64,000 nt of DNA from Actinophytocola oryzae (GCF_004364325.1 NZ_SOCP01000017.1:162319-226318); one strand, 5' to 3'; positions 8,607-18,184 are shown, numbered from the stretch's first letter. Numbers and translations are program-made. The notes: generated by a model not told the origin, from the sequence alone.

Positions 8607-10223
8607 GTGGTGACCACGCAGCAGCGCCGCGACGAAGCGACCGTCGAAACAGTGCCTCGGCAGCCGTTCGCGCACCTCAGTGCGCCGAACGCGCCGCTGT
8701 ACCGCGACGTGCTGATGACGTTCGCGCGAGCGAGGGACCGGTTCATCGTGCACATGCGGCCGGAGGACGTCATCGCCGATCTCGGCCGTCCCGGCGAGAC
8801 CGACGAGGTGGTCGCCGCACTGGACAAGCTGGTCGAGTGGGGGAACCTCCGGGCAGACCCGGACACCAGCCGGGTCACGAGCGTGGCGGACTTCCACCGT
8901 GCCCGGTACCTGTACCAGCTCACCGCGGGCGGGCAGGCGGCGGAGCAGGCCATCGCGGTCTACGAGGAGGCCATCGGACGTCGTGGATCGCTGCAGTCGG
9001 TGGCGCTGGCCGACATCGCCGCGCAACTGCGTTCGCTGGTGGACATGGCCGCACGACAGGCCGATCCGGATCCGGCCAAGGTGCATCTGCTGCTCCTCGG
9101 ACTGGCCGAACGGTTCGCCGGCCTCGCCGACAACGCCCAGGCGTTCATGGCTTCGCTGCGTAGGGTGATCGACTTCGCGGACGGCGACGTCGACGCGTTC
9201 GTCGCCTACAAGCAGCGGCTCATCGACTACATCAACCGGTTCATCGCCGACCTGGCCAACCGGGGAGCGGAGATCGCGACGGTGCTCGCCCACCTCGAGT
9301 CGGCCGGCGTCGAACGGCTGCTGCTCGTGGCAGCCCGTCGCGAGGCCGCCGACGCGGTGCCCGACCTGACCGAGGACGGGCCGGGGGACCAGGAGCCCGG
9401 CGATGCCTACGACGCGGCTGTCACCGAGTCCCTCAACTCGTGGCGCAACAGGTGGCGCGGCCTGCGCGACTGGTTCGTCTCGGCCGACTCACGCCACCCG
9501 TCGCAGGCACGGTTGCTGCGTGGCGCGGCGGTCACGGCCATCACACAGCTCATCGACACGGTCGCCGCGTTCAACGAGCGCCGGTCCGGACGTTCGGACC
9601 GGTCGGCGGACTTCCGCACGCTGGCCCGATGGTTCGCCGAGGCGCCGGACGACGTGTCGGCACACGCACTGTGGCGGGCGGCGTTCGGCCTCACCCCGGC
9701 GCGGCACCTGACCGTCACTCCGGACACCGTCGCCGAGTGGGAACAGGAGCGGCCGCTGCCGAGCACCCCGTGGCGAGAGGCGGCTCCGGTGCGGATCAGC
9801 CCGCAGCTGCGCAAGACCGGCTCCTACGAACGGCGCGGCCGGCCCAACCGGGTCGCCGACCGCGCCGAGCAGCGACAGCTGCTGGCCGCGCAGGCCGCCC
9901 GCGAGGTCGCCGAGACCAGCGCGGCCCGTGCGAGGCTCCGCACCGACGGTCCGACCTTGCTCTCCGAGCTGGGGGTGCTGGACACCCGGGCTTTCCGGTT
10001 GTTTCTCGGGTTGCTCGGGGACGCGCTGTCCGCCCGGCTGCCCGGCGACACGGAGGTGCGCACCACGACCGGCGACGGCACCATGGAGATCCGGCTGTCG
10101 CTGGTGCCTGACGGCGGCATCGTGGTGGTCCCGACCGAGGACGGTGAGCTGCGCGGTCCGCAACACGTCGTCGACATCGTCGACCTGACCGCGGCCCGCC
10201 TCGGCGCCGGAGCGCTGGCATGA
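8607..10223 (+). CDS. jetA: Wadjet protein JetA (TIGR02677/DUF2397 family)
   Basis: The product has 538 residues, beginning at tandem GTG codons (8607, 8610). It matches the DUF2397/TIGR02677 family by its opening (FAHLSAPNAPLYRDVLMTFARA), its length and its position as the first of four overlapping genes. In Wadjet this is the MukF-like kleisin that bridges the JetC heads. N-terminal winged-helix and central helical regions are predicted from composition. The family forms a plasmid-recognising condensin-like complex. Its stop overlaps the jetB start (ATGA). Assignment rests on family recognition and the characteristic gene order. Confidence 0.88.
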   Translation: MVTTQQRRDEATVETVPRQPFAHLSAPNAPLYRDVLMTFARARDRFIVHMRPEDVIADLGRPGETDEVVAALDKLVEWGNLRADPDTSRVTSVADFHRARYLYQLTAGGQAAEQAIAVYEEAIGRRGSLQSVALADIAAQLRSLVDMAARQADPDPAKVHLLLLGLAERFAGLADNAQAFMASLRRVIDFADGDVDAFVAYKQRLIDYINRFIADLANRGAEIATVLAHLESAGVERLLLVAARREAADAVPDLTEDGPGDQEPGDAYDAAVTESLNSWRNRWRGLRDWFVSADSRHPSQARLLRGAAVTAITQLIDTVAAFNERRSGRSDRSADFRTLARWFAEAPDDVSAHALWRAAFGLTPARHLTVTPDTVAEWEQERPLPSTPWREAAPVRISPQLRKTGSYERRGRPNRVADRAEQRQLLAAQAAREVAETSAARARLRTDGPTLLSELGVLDTRAFRLFLGLLGDALSARLPGDTEVRTTTGDGTMEIRLSLVPDGGIVVVPTEDGELRGPQHVVDIVDLTAARLGAGALA

Positions 10224-11446
10224 CCACGGCTGTCACCGACGAGAACCTGGCGCAGCGACGTGCGGCGCTGCGTGCCCTCCTGGCGAAGCCGTTGCTCACC
10301 GCGGGCGCGGATGACGAGGTGCTGCGACTGGTACGCCGGCACGCCACCGGCCTGCGTGACTGGCTGGCCGCCGAGACCGGGTGGCGGCTCGTGGTGGACG
10401 CGGAATCCGCGCGCCTGTTCAAGACGGCCGGGCACGAGGACGGCACCCATCCGGCGCGGGAGGGCAGGGGCCGGCCCGCGTTCGGCCGCCGCCGCTACGT
10501 GCTGACATGTCTCGCGTTGGCGGTGCTGGAGCGGGCTGACGCGCAGATCACCCTCGGCCGGCTGGCGGAGGGTGTGCTGGTCGCGGCGGGCGAGCCGGAA
10601 CTGGCCGAAGCCGGCGTCGTGTTCACCCTCAGCCGCCGCGACCAGCGATCGGACCTGGTCGCCGTCGTCCGGCTGCTCCTGGGTCTCGGGGTGCTGGAGC
10701 GGGTCGCCGGAGACGAGGACGCCTACCTGACCGCTACCGGCGACGTGCTCTACGACGTGCGCCGCCGGGTGCTCGCCGCACTGCTCACCGGTGCGCGCGG
10801 CCCGTCGACGGTCGAGGCGTCCGGGCATGCCGCGCGTCTGGCGGAGCTGACCAGCGAGCCCCTGCCCGACACCGACGACCTGCGCAACCGGGCGCTCCGG
10901 CACCGGCTGACCAGACGCCTGCTCGACGACCCGGTGGTCTACTACGACGAGCTGACCGATGACGAGCGCGGCTACCTGGTCGGCCAGCGGCACGTGATCA
11001 CCCGGCGGATCGAGCAGGCCACCGGTCTGGTCGCCGAGATGCGGGCCGAGGGCGTCGCGATGGTCGACCCGGACGACGAGCTGACCGACGTGCGCATGCC
11101 CGAGCAACGCACCGACGGCCATGTGACCCTGCTGGTCGCCGAGTACCTGGCCCGCCGCACGCACGACGGCGAGCCGGTCCCGGTGCCCCGGTTGTGCGCC
11201 TACGTCCGGGCGAAGGCGGTCGAGCACGAAACCTACTGGCGCCGCGGGGTCACCGAGCCGGGCGCCGACGCGGAGCTGCTCGCCATCGCGCTGGACAAGC
11301 TGCGTGCCCTGCGACTCGTCGCCGACGTGCCCGGTGAGCCGCCCGCCGTGATCGCCCGGCCCGCGATCGCGCGTTATGCCGTGCAGGCGCCGACCATCCG
11401 CACCGGGCCGGCGGACCGTTCGACGAGGAAGGCGAGACGTACGTGA
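10220..11446 (+). CDS. jetB: Wadjet protein JetB (TIGR02678/DUF2398 family)
   Basis: The product has 408 residues. It is the second gene of the Wadjet operon and belongs to the DUF2398/TIGR02678 family (LRALLAKPLL, a GRRRYVLTCLALAVLERADAQ block, then LDDPVVYYDELTDDERGYL). In the complex this is the MukE-like KITE subunit bound to the kleisin. It starts inside the jetA stop (ATGA) and ends in a GTGA overlap with jetC, so translation is coupled across the operon. No catalytic motifs are expected or seen. Confidence 0.88.
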   Translation: MTTAVTDENLAQRRAALRALLAKPLLTAGADDEVLRLVRRHATGLRDWLAAETGWRLVVDAESARLFKTAGHEDGTHPAREGRGRPAFGRRRYVLTCLALAVLERADAQITLGRLAEGVLVAAGEPELAEAGVVFTLSRRDQRSDLVAVVRLLLGLGVLERVAGDEDAYLTATGDVLYDVRRRVLAALLTGARGPSTVEASGHAARLAELTSEPLPDTDDLRNRALRHRLTRRLLDDPVVYYDELTDDERGYLVGQRHVITRRIEQATGLVAEMRAEGVAMVDPDDELTDVRMPEQRTDGHVTLLVAEYLARRTHDGEPVPVPRLCAYVRAKAVEHETYWRRGVTEPGADAELLAIALDKLRALRLVADVPGEPPAVIARPAIARYAVQAPTIRTGPADRSTRKARRT

Positions 11447-14400
11447 GCCCGACCCCGCACCGTGTCCGGTGGCAACCGCTGCGCACCGGACTGGTCGACC
11501 TCTTCTACTACGACGTCGAGGAGTTCCACTTCCACGACGGACGGCTGCTCCTGCGTGGCAACAACGGCACCGGGAAGTCGAAGGTGCTCGCACTGACCCT
11601 GCCCTTCCTGCTGGACGGCGAGCTCGCCGCGCACCGGGTCGAGCCGGACGGCGACCGCAACAAGCGGATGGAGTGGAACCTGCTGCTGGGCGGGAAGCAT
11701 CCCCACCCGGAACGGCTGGGCTACGCGTGGCTGGAGTTCGGCCGGATACTTGACGACGGCACCGCCGAGTACCGCACGATCGGTGCCGGGCTCAAGGCCG
11801 TCGCGGGGCGCGGCATAGCCCGGCACTGGTTCTTCGTCACCAGCCAGCGCGTCGGTGGTGACCTGTCCCTGCTCAGCCCGACGCGGGTCGCCCTGACGAG
11901 GGAGAAGCTGCGGGACGCGGTGGACGGGCACGGCACGGTGTACGACACCGCGTCGGACTACCGCAGAGCGGTGGACGAGAGCCTGTTCGGCCTCGGCACG
12001 CACCGGTACGAGGCGCTGGTCAACCTGCTGATCCAGCTGCGACAGCCGCAGCTGTCCAAGAGGCCGGACGAGAAGTTGCTGTCCCGCGCGTTGACCGAGG
12101 CGTTGCCGCCGCTCGACCCGGCGCTCGTGACCACGGTCGCCGAGGCGTTCCGTGGCCTGGACGAGGAACGGGAGGCGCTGCGTGGGCTGGCCGAGGCCAG
12201 GTCCGCGGCGGAGGCGTTCCTCACCCACTACCGCCGCTACGCCGGCATCGCGGCGAAGCGGCGCGCCACTCCCGTGCGGCAGGCTCACAGCCGTTACGAG
12301 CAGCTGGGTCGTGAGCTCGGCGATGCCGAAGCCGCACACGCGGCGGCGCATGAGGCGCTCGCCGCCGCCGAGGAACGGCTCGAGGAGCTGGCCGCGACCG
12401 AGGCCACCCTGGAAGCACGCCGGACCGCGCTCCAACAGAGCCCCGAGATGCGGGATGCCGAGGCGTTGAAGACGGCAGGCCAGGACGCCCAGCGGCTGGA
12501 CCGGTTCGCCACGACCCGCGAAGCCGACCAGGCCACCGCGGCCGACACCGCCAGGCGCAGGGCAGAGCAGCTGGCGCGGTCCAGGGCGGATGCCGAATCC
12601 GACGAGGCGTCCTTCCGCACCGCGCGAGAGGCAGCGCGGCAGGCCGCCGAGACGGCCCTGCTGACCGAGGGGCACGAGGCGTTGCTCGCCGAACTGGCCG
12701 CCGAGGCGCCGCCGTTCACGAACGCCGGCCGCTCGGGCGACGCGCTGATCGACCGGCAGTCCTCCGCGCTGTCCCGGCTGGAGGTCCTGCTGGGCGAGCT
12801 GCACGCCGCCGAGGCGGCCCTGCGGGTGGCCCGCGACGAGGTGGACCGGATCACGGGCGAGCAACAGGCCGCGGCAGACCGGATCGCCACGGCGGACGCG
12901 GTGGTCGCCGAACGAGCCGCGGCGCTGATCGCCGCCACCACCCGGTACGTCGCCGGAGCCGTGCACTTCCAGGTGGACGAGGCCGAGGAAGTGCTCGCCG
13001 CGCTGGCGGCGTGGACCGAGGCGCCGGTCGGGTCGAACCCGGCCGAGTCGGCGGTGGACGACGCGGTCCGCCGTGGCGCGGCCGACCTGAGCCGGCGGCA
13101 GGCCGACGTGGACACGCGGCGAGCCGGGGCCGAGGCCGAGCGGGTCGCCGTGGCCGATGAGATCGAGCGGTTGGCCGAAGGCGGTCACGACGTCCCGCCG
13201 ACGCCGCACACCCGCGACAGGAGCGGCCGGACCGGGCGGCCCGGCGCACCGTTGTGGAAGGTGGTGGACTTCGCCGCCGGCGTTCCCGAAGATCACCGGG
13301 CCGGTGTCGAGGCCGCCCTGGAAGCTGCGGGCATCCTCGACGCGTGGGTCACACCCGACGGCGAGCTGCGTGACGTGCACGACGACGTCGTCGTGCGACC
13401 CGGTGATCGGGCGCCGGCCGGCGGCTTGACCGCCGTACTGGTCCCCGCCGTCGACCGGGACGAGCCGCATGCGGCCACGCTCACCGACGCCGCGGTCGGC
13501 TCCGTGCTGGCGACCATCGGTCTCGGCCCAGGGGCGTCCACCTGGGTCGGCGTCGACGGCCGGTTCGCCAACGGCCCTCTCACCGGTTCCTGGCACAAGC
13601 CCGCCGCCGGCTACATCGGTGAGGGCGCGCGGGAGGCCGCGCGCCGGATCAGGCTCGCCGAACTCGAGGCCGAACACGCCGGTATCCGACGACGGCTCGA
13701 CGAACTGGCCGAGATCGCGGCCACACTGGCGGCCGCGGCCGACGCCCTCGTGGCGGAGCAGCGGGCGCGGCCGTCCGACGCCGACCTGCTGCAGGCACAC
13801 GTCAAGCTCGCGGCCGAGCACGAGACCAGACGTCGGATCGACGGGCAACTGGCCGAGGCAGCGGAGATCGCGGCGCGGCGAGGAGCCGAGGAGCGAACCG
13901 CACGGGGCGAGATGACCGAGTTCGCCGGCGATGTCGGGCTACCACCGGAGGACCGTGCGTTGTCGGCGGTGCGTGCCGCGCTCGGGGACTACCGGGTGGC
14001 GCTGGCCGGCCTGTGGCCGGCGGCACGGGCGGCTGACCGGGCACGCGGCGCCGCCGCGCAGGCCGAACAGGAACACGATGGCGCGGTGGCGGCACACGAG
14101 CGGAGCGTCGTCGCGGCCGACCGGGCGCGCGGCGAGGCGGACGCCGCGGCCGAACGCCACCGGGTGCTGGTCGAGACGGCCGGCGCCGGGGTGGAGGAGC
14201 TGTACCGCAGGCTGGACGCGGTCGCGACCGACATGGCGGTGCGCGACGAGCACGAGCGGGATGCTCGCCGGTCCGCGGACCGGGCGCGGGACGAGCGCGG
14301 TAAGGCCGACGGCCGACGGGCGACCTTGCGGGTGTCGATCGACACCGCGGCCGGGGAACGGGACCACGCCGTCGCCGCGCTGCGTGCCTTCGTGGCCACC

Positions 14401-15519
14401 GGGTTGCTGCACACCGTGTTGCCCCACCTGACGACGCCGGACGCGGCGCAGGCATGGGCGCCGAACCCGGCCGTCGCGGTGGCCCGGGCCGTCAACTCGG
14501 GCCTGGAGACCGTCGACGACGCCGACCGGCCGTGGGAACTGGTTCAGCAGCGCGTCTCAGCCGAGCACAAGCTGCTCACCGACGCGCTGTCCCGGCACGG
14601 GCACTCGGTCGGCATGACCGTCCGCGACGGCATCATCGTGGTGGACGTGCTCTTCCAGGGACGCAACCAGGACATCCCCACACTCGTCGCGGGCCTCGCG
14701 GAGGAGACCGAGCACCGGGCGACGCTGCTGTCCGCGAAGGAGCGGGAGATCCTGGAGAACCACCTGGTGAACGAGGTGGCCGGCACGTTGCAGGAGTTGA
14801 TCACCGGTGCGGAGAGCCAGGTGACGGCGATCAACGCCGACCTGGCGGACCGCCCGACGTCGACCGGCATGAGGCTGCGGTTGCAGTGGCGGGCAGCGCG
14901 TACCGCGCCTGAGGGCCTGGGCAGGGTGCGTGACCGGCTGCTGCGCCAGACCGCGGACGCCTGGAGTGCCGAGGACCGGGCCGCGGTCGGCGGCTTCCTG
15001 CAGGAACAGATCCGCCGGGAGCACGCCGAGGACACCTCGGGTGGTTGGGTGGAGCAGCTGACCAGGGCACTGGACTACCGCGCCTGGCACGAGTTCACCA
15101 TCCAGCGCTACCAGGACGGTCAGTGGCATCCGGCGACGGGACCGGCCTCGGGCGGTGAGCGGGTGCTGGCCGCGTCGGTGCCGCTGTTCGCCGCTGCGTC
15201 GTCGTTCTACACCTCGGCCGGCAACCCGCACGCGCCACGTCTGGTCGCCCTGGACGAGGCGTTCGCCGGGGTGGACGACGACTCCCGCGCGAAGTGCCTC
15301 GGCCTGCTGGCGGCCTTCGACCTGGACGTGGTGATGACCAGCGAACGCGAGTGGGGTTGCTACCCGCAGGTGCCCGGCCTGGCCATCGCCCAGCTCACCC
15401 GCCGCGACGGCATCGACGCGGTGCTGGTCACCCCGTGGCGGTGGGACGGCCGCGAGCGGGTCCGCCTCGACCGGCCTGCCTCCTACCTCCCGGTGCCCGA
15501 GGACCGGGTCGACGTGTGA
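11443..15519 (+). CDS. jetC: Wadjet SMC-like ATPase JetC (TIGR02680 family)
   Basis: The product has 1358 residues. It has an SMC/MukB-like ATPase head split by a long coiled coil. The Walker A motif GNNGTGKS is at residues 39-46, long alanine/glutamate/arginine-rich heptad regions run from about 280 to 520 and 720 to 1050 with a break near 580-700, the ABC signature SGGER starts at residue 1236, and the Walker B LVALDE is at 1267-1272. This motor is thought to extrude DNA loops and detect small circular DNA. Start is GTG in a GTGA overlap with jetB. About 90 percent of one 320-bp 3' segment is duplicated at 22727-23050. Confidence 0.92.
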   Translation: MSPTPHRVRWQPLRTGLVDLFYYDVEEFHFHDGRLLLRGNNGTGKSKVLALTLPFLLDGELAAHRVEPDGDRNKRMEWNLLLGGKHPHPERLGYAWLEFGRILDDGTAEYRTIGAGLKAVAGRGIARHWFFVTSQRVGGDLSLLSPTRVALTREKLRDAVDGHGTVYDTASDYRRAVDESLFGLGTHRYEALVNLLIQLRQPQLSKRPDEKLLSRALTEALPPLDPALVTTVAEAFRGLDEEREALRGLAEARSAAEAFLTHYRRYAGIAAKRRATPVRQAHSRYEQLGRELGDAEAAHAAAHEALAAAEERLEELAATEATLEARRTALQQSPEMRDAEALKTAGQDAQRLDRFATTREADQATAADTARRRAEQLARSRADAESDEASFRTAREAARQAAETALLTEGHEALLAELAAEAPPFTNAGRSGDALIDRQSSALSRLEVLLGELHAAEAALRVARDEVDRITGEQQAAADRIATADAVVAERAAALIAATTRYVAGAVHFQVDEAEEVLAALAAWTEAPVGSNPAESAVDDAVRRGAADLSRRQADVDTRRAGAEAERVAVADEIERLAEGGHDVPPTPHTRDRSGRTGRPGAPLWKVVDFAAGVPEDHRAGVEAALEAAGILDAWVTPDGELRDVHDDVVVRPGDRAPAGGLTAVLVPAVDRDEPHAATLTDAAVGSVLATIGLGPGASTWVGVDGRFANGPLTGSWHKPAAGYIGEGAREAARRIRLAELEAEHAGIRRRLDELAEIAATLAAAADALVAEQRARPSDADLLQAHVKLAAEHETRRRIDGQLAEAAEIAARRGAEERTARGEMTEFAGDVGLPPEDRALSAVRAALGDYRVALAGLWPAARAADRARGAAAQAEQEHDGAVAAHERSVVAADRARGEADAAAERHRVLVETAGAGVEELYRRLDAVATDMAVRDEHERDARRSADRARDERGKADGRRATLRVSIDTAAGERDHAVAALRAFVATGLLHTVLPHLTTPDAAQAWAPNPAVAVARAVNSGLETVDDADRPWELVQQRVSAEHKLLTDALSRHGHSVGMTVRDGIIVVDVLFQGRNQDIPTLVAGLAEETEHRATLLSAKEREILENHLVNEVAGTLQELITGAESQVTAINADLADRPTSTGMRLRLQWRAARTAPEGLGRVRDRLLRQTADAWSAEDRAAVGGFLQEQIRREHAEDTSGGWVEQLTRALDYRAWHEFTIQRYQDGQWHPATGPASGGERVLAASVPLFAAASSFYTSAGNPHAPRLVALDEAFAGVDDDSRAKCLGLLAAFDLDVVMTSEREWGCYPQVPGLAIAQLTRRDGIDAVLVTPWRWDGRERVRLDRPASYLPVPEDRVDV

Positions 15520-16796
15520 TGGCGGACGGTGTCGACGAGGTCCGCTTGCGTCGGCTGCTCGGCGGTGACCACACCGCCTGGCTGCTCGACCGGGTTCGCC
15601 GCAGGCTGGAACTGGGCAGGCCCGTGACGGGCGCGGTCACGCTCACCGGAGCCAGCCTGGAACAGCGACGCGCGGTCGAGCGGCTGCTCGGCCGCCGCGC
15701 CGGAACCGGCACCTCGTTGACGGTGTCCTTGGACGACGTCGACGCCGTCGTGCGCGCCAGCGGCGCCGCGCCGGACGGACTCGTCGCGGCCGTCAGGGTT
15801 CTCCTCGGCGAGGTGTCCGACCGGTCCGTGGCGGAGGCCGAGGAATCCGCGGCGTGGTCGGCGGCGTGCGCGCCACTGGACGGGCTCGCCGCGCGCCGGC
15901 CCGAACTGACGACCTGGCGCGCCTGGCTGGACGCCACCGGCATGGTGCGCAGGATGGCGTCAACCCCCGCGGACGCGACGGCGCTCGTCGAAGCGCTGGT
16001 GCGGGTCCTGGACGCCTTGCCATCGACCGGTCTTCCACTGGGCCGGCTGGCCGCGATGGCGACCGGCGACGCGCACGCGCTGGATGATGGCAGGCCACTG
16101 TCCACGCTGTCGCTTGGCGCGGTCCGCGTGCTGGCTGGAGCGGCTCCGGCCGGCCATGGTTCGGCTTCCGAACGCCGCGCGGCCTGGGCGGCTGTCGGCG
16201 TGCACCGGGACGAGTTGTCGTCCTCGGTGCTGTGCGTGGGTTTGCCCGGCGGCACCGCGACCGCCGTGGCACGAATGGTCGCCCTGGCCCGCGAGGCCGG
16301 GGAGCCCTGTGTCCTGACCCTGCGCCAACTCGGCCAGGACGACCTGAACCTCGGCGTCGGTGTCGGTCCGGTGCGGGTGTGCGAGAACCCGATCGTGCTG
16401 GCCTGCGCCGCCGACGAGCTGGGTGCCGAGTGCCCACCTCTGGTGTGCCTGAGCGGCCACCCGTCCGCGGCGGCACTCCGCCTGCTCACGATGTCGGCGA
16501 CCGGCGGTGCCCATCTCGCCTACCACGGTGACTTCGACTGGGGCGGCATCCGCATCGCCAACGCACTGCGAGAGCGGTTCGAGTGGAGACCGTGGCGGTT
16601 CGACGCGAGGGCGTACCGGTCCGCCCTCACGTCGGTGACCGGCGGCACACTCACCGGCCGCCCCGTCGACGCCGCCTGGGACCTCGACCTGCGCCCCGCC
16701 CTTCAACAGCACGGCGTGCACATCCAGGAGGAACTGGTACTACCCGACCTCATGAATGATCTTGCCGGCCGGGTTCACCGATCGCACGTTCCGTGA
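15519..16796 (+). CDS. jetD: Wadjet Toprim nuclease JetD (TIGR02679, DUF3323/DUF2399)
   Basis: The product has 425 residues from the ATG in a TGATG overlap with jetC (an in-frame GTG sits 3 nt earlier). The C-terminal DUF2399 Toprim-like domain has the metal-binding YHGDFDWGGIRIA at residues 335-347, with Asp338 and Asp340. In Wadjet, JetD cleaves the plasmid caught by the JetABC motor. The end is odd. After the conserved ELVLPDL...DLAG block the last six codons (HRSHVP) come from sequence homologous to the pRiA4b-ORF3-like gene in another frame, so the native 3' end was lost in a deletion. The decayed copy at 23374 ends DLAGGVL. Confidence 0.9.
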   Translation: MADGVDEVRLRRLLGGDHTAWLLDRVRRRLELGRPVTGAVTLTGASLEQRRAVERLLGRRAGTGTSLTVSLDDVDAVVRASGAAPDGLVAAVRVLLGEVSDRSVAEAEESAAWSAACAPLDGLAARRPELTTWRAWLDATGMVRRMASTPADATALVEALVRVLDALPSTGLPLGRLAAMATGDAHALDDGRPLSTLSLGAVRVLAGAAPAGHGSASERRAAWAAVGVHRDELSSSVLCVGLPGGTATAVARMVALAREAGEPCVLTLRQLGQDDLNLGVGVGPVRVCENPIVLACAADELGAECPPLVCLSGHPSAAALRLLTMSATGGAHLAYHGDFDWGGIRIANALRERFEWRPWRFDARAYRSALTSVTGGTLTGRPVDAAWDLDLRPALQQHGVHIQEELVLPDLMNDLAGRVHRSHVP

Positions 16797-16945
16797 GAGT
16801 GTCCCCGCCGGCGGATGCTGAGGCCGAGGCCCTGGCCCGAGAGAGCCGGCAGGGCTTGCCGCCAAGGTGGCCATGCGCACGCCCGTCCGTGGCTGTAGTC
16901 CCGTACCCGCCGCCGTGTCCGCCCCCGAACTGCTCGCCCTCATGT
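16772..16945 (+). pseudogene. internal fragment of a pRiA4b ORF-3-like gene (module copy 1)
   Basis: Aligns by eye with 24045-24215 of the intact gene. Shared runs include GCGGATGC-GAGGCCG and CCAAGGTGGCC, followed by colinear similarity through the -CCGCCG-...-CTGCTC-CC region. Roughly three quarters of positions match, with small indels and frame changes. It directly follows, and supplies the last codons of, jetD. Confidence 0.7.
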
Positions 16946-16988
16946 GCATGCGGGCAAGATCGGCTCGCACGCTGAACGGAGGGCGCCG

Positions 16989-17090
16989 GAAGGTAAGGTT
17001 GGCATAGTCCGACCTGCGCGTCAGGTGCCGCAGCCGTTCGGCTTCGAGGTGTCAACAGAGCACCGGGACCATTGGGATCAGCTTGGTGAC
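16989..17090 (+). pseudogene. Uma2 gene relic: promoter joined to last 20 codons (module copy 1)
   Basis: 16989-17022 matches the region upstream of the intact Uma2 gene (shared AGTCCGACCTGCGCGTCA). From 17026 it reads PFGFEVSTEHRDHWDQLGD, matching the intact C-terminus PFGFEISTEHWDHWGD. About 620 bp of gene body has been deleted between the two blocks. The following 80 bp also matches the spacer between the intact Uma2 and MBL genes (CCGTTCTGTC...GACGG). Confidence 0.75.
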
Positions 17091-17170
17091 CGCTGCACGG
17101 ATCGCCCGTGCGAGTGGTTGATCCATCCGTTCGCACGCTCCGACGTGCTCCGTTCTGTCCCGGACGGCCT

Positions 17171-17306
17171 CTACCAGCCGCGCTCGCGCCATTCGTCGAG
17201 CTTCGGACGTTCCGTGCCGAGGATCGCGTCGTCCCCGTAGCCCGGTATAACCAGGTGCCGGCAGCTTGTCGAAGAGCCGCGACTTCACGTCGTCGATGAA
17301 CGACAG
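17171..17306 (-). pseudogene. 3' fragment of MBL-fold hydrolase gene, copy a
   Basis: Minus-strand reading gives SFIDDVKSRLFDKLP, then after a frameshift the ERPKLDEWRERGW-type C-terminus and a TAG stop. It corresponds to the last 45 codons of the intact gene at 26144-26821. Confidence 0.8.
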
Positions 17307-17339
17307 GCCGCCTGAGGTGTCCGGACGGTGGTGGTCTGA

Positions 17340-17480
17340 CTGCCTAGGCGTGGGGCGAGCGTGAGTCGGTGTGGCGCGAGGCCGCTGCGCTGCTGGGGCA
17401 GGGCGTGCCGGTCGCGGCGGTTCTGGCGCGGCTGCGGGTGTCGGCTGCGGGTGTACGGGTGCATCGTCAAGATCGGCGGA
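17340..17480 (+). pseudogene. possible transposase HTH fragment
   Basis: A short open stretch reads WREAAALLGQGVPVAAVLARLRVS, which resembles the N-terminal helix-turn-helix of IS630-type transposases. There is no continuation. The assignment is weak. Confidence 0.3.
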
Positions 17481-17531
17481 ACTTTGTCTCGGTGGCAAGG
17501 TCACGCCGACTGGTGACGTCGGTCACCAGGC

Positions 17532-17560
17532 TTGACTGCCTACCAACTAGAAGGTAGAAA
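17532..17560 (+). promoter_or_regulatory. tetR promoter with embedded operator
   Basis: TTGACT (17532-17537), 17-nt spacer, TAGAAA (17555-17560), then 7 nt to the tetR ATG, so probably leaderless. The operator CTACCAACTAGAAGGTAG (17540-17557) fills the spacer, so bound repressor would block the polymerase. The same operator occurs before the SDR gene. Confidence 0.65.
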
Positions 17561-17567
17561 TACCGGC

Positions 17568-18128
17568 ATGGCGACAGCGGATCGAATCCTGGACAGCGCT
17601 CAGGCGCTGGTGCAGGTTCGGGGGTACAACGGCTTCTCCTACGCCGACATCAGTGCCGAGCTGTCGATCACGAAGCCGAGCATCCACCACCATTTCCCCA
17701 CCAAGGCCGCATTGGCCGAGGCGCTGATCGCGCGCTACCGGGAGCGGTTCGCCGCAGCGCGCAAAGAGGTCGACGACGACATGGCGGGCGCGCGGCAGCG
17801 CCTCGTGAACTACGCAGGGCTGTACGCCGAGACCTTCGCCGACGGCGGCCGTATCTGCCTGTGCGGCGTCTTCGCCGTGGATGCGGAGAGCCTGCCCGTC
17901 GAAGTGCGGCAGGCGACGGACGGATTCTTCGCCGATCAGCGGCAATGGGTGGCCGGCGTGCTGGCCGAGGCGGGCGTGCCTGCCACCCGGACCGGCGCGG
18001 CGGCGGAGGCATACCTGGCGGCCCTAGAGGGTGCACTGTTGCTGGCCCGGGCTCATGGACAGCCGGACGGCAACGACCGGGACGTCGTCCGGTCGGTAGC
18101 CGCAACCTTGGTCGACGCTCTGCTCTGA
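17568..18128 (+). CDS. TetR-family repressor
   Basis: The product has 186 residues. The N-terminal HTH reads ADRILDSAQALVQVRGYNGFSYADISAELSITKPSIHHHFPTKAALAEALIARY, a textbook TetR_N domain (residues about 4-58). The C-terminal ligand domain contains a CLCG pair of cysteines near residues 98-101, so it resembles the AcnR/YxaF-type group. Start is the ATG at 17568, 7 nt after the -10. It sits upstream of an SDR gene that carries the same 18-bp operator, so it probably represses itself and that reductase. The effector is unknown. Confidence 0.88.
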   Translation: MATADRILDSAQALVQVRGYNGFSYADISAELSITKPSIHHHFPTKAALAEALIARYRERFAAARKEVDDDMAGARQRLVNYAGLYAETFADGGRICLCGVFAVDAESLPVEVRQATDGFFADQRQWVAGVLAEAGVPATRTGAAAEAYLAALEGALLLARAHGQPDGNDRDVVRSVAATLVDALL

Positions 18129-18142
18129 AACACACCCCGAGG

Positions 18143-18170
18143 GCACCGTGCCTTCTGCGGTGCTCTTTTT
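18143..18170 (+). terminator. rho-independent terminator after tetR
   Basis: GCACCG ... CGGTGC stem with a 9-nt loop followed by TCTTTTT. It separates tetR from the SDR gene, so the latter needs its own promoter. Confidence 0.65.
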
Positions 18171-18184
18171 CGGGACCAACGAAC

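Noticed and set aside
11374..13848. Long minus-strand frame opposite jetC
   Set aside because: Shadow of jetC codon bias, no conserved motif, rich in Gln/Arg/Gly as expected for antisense of high-GC coding sequence.
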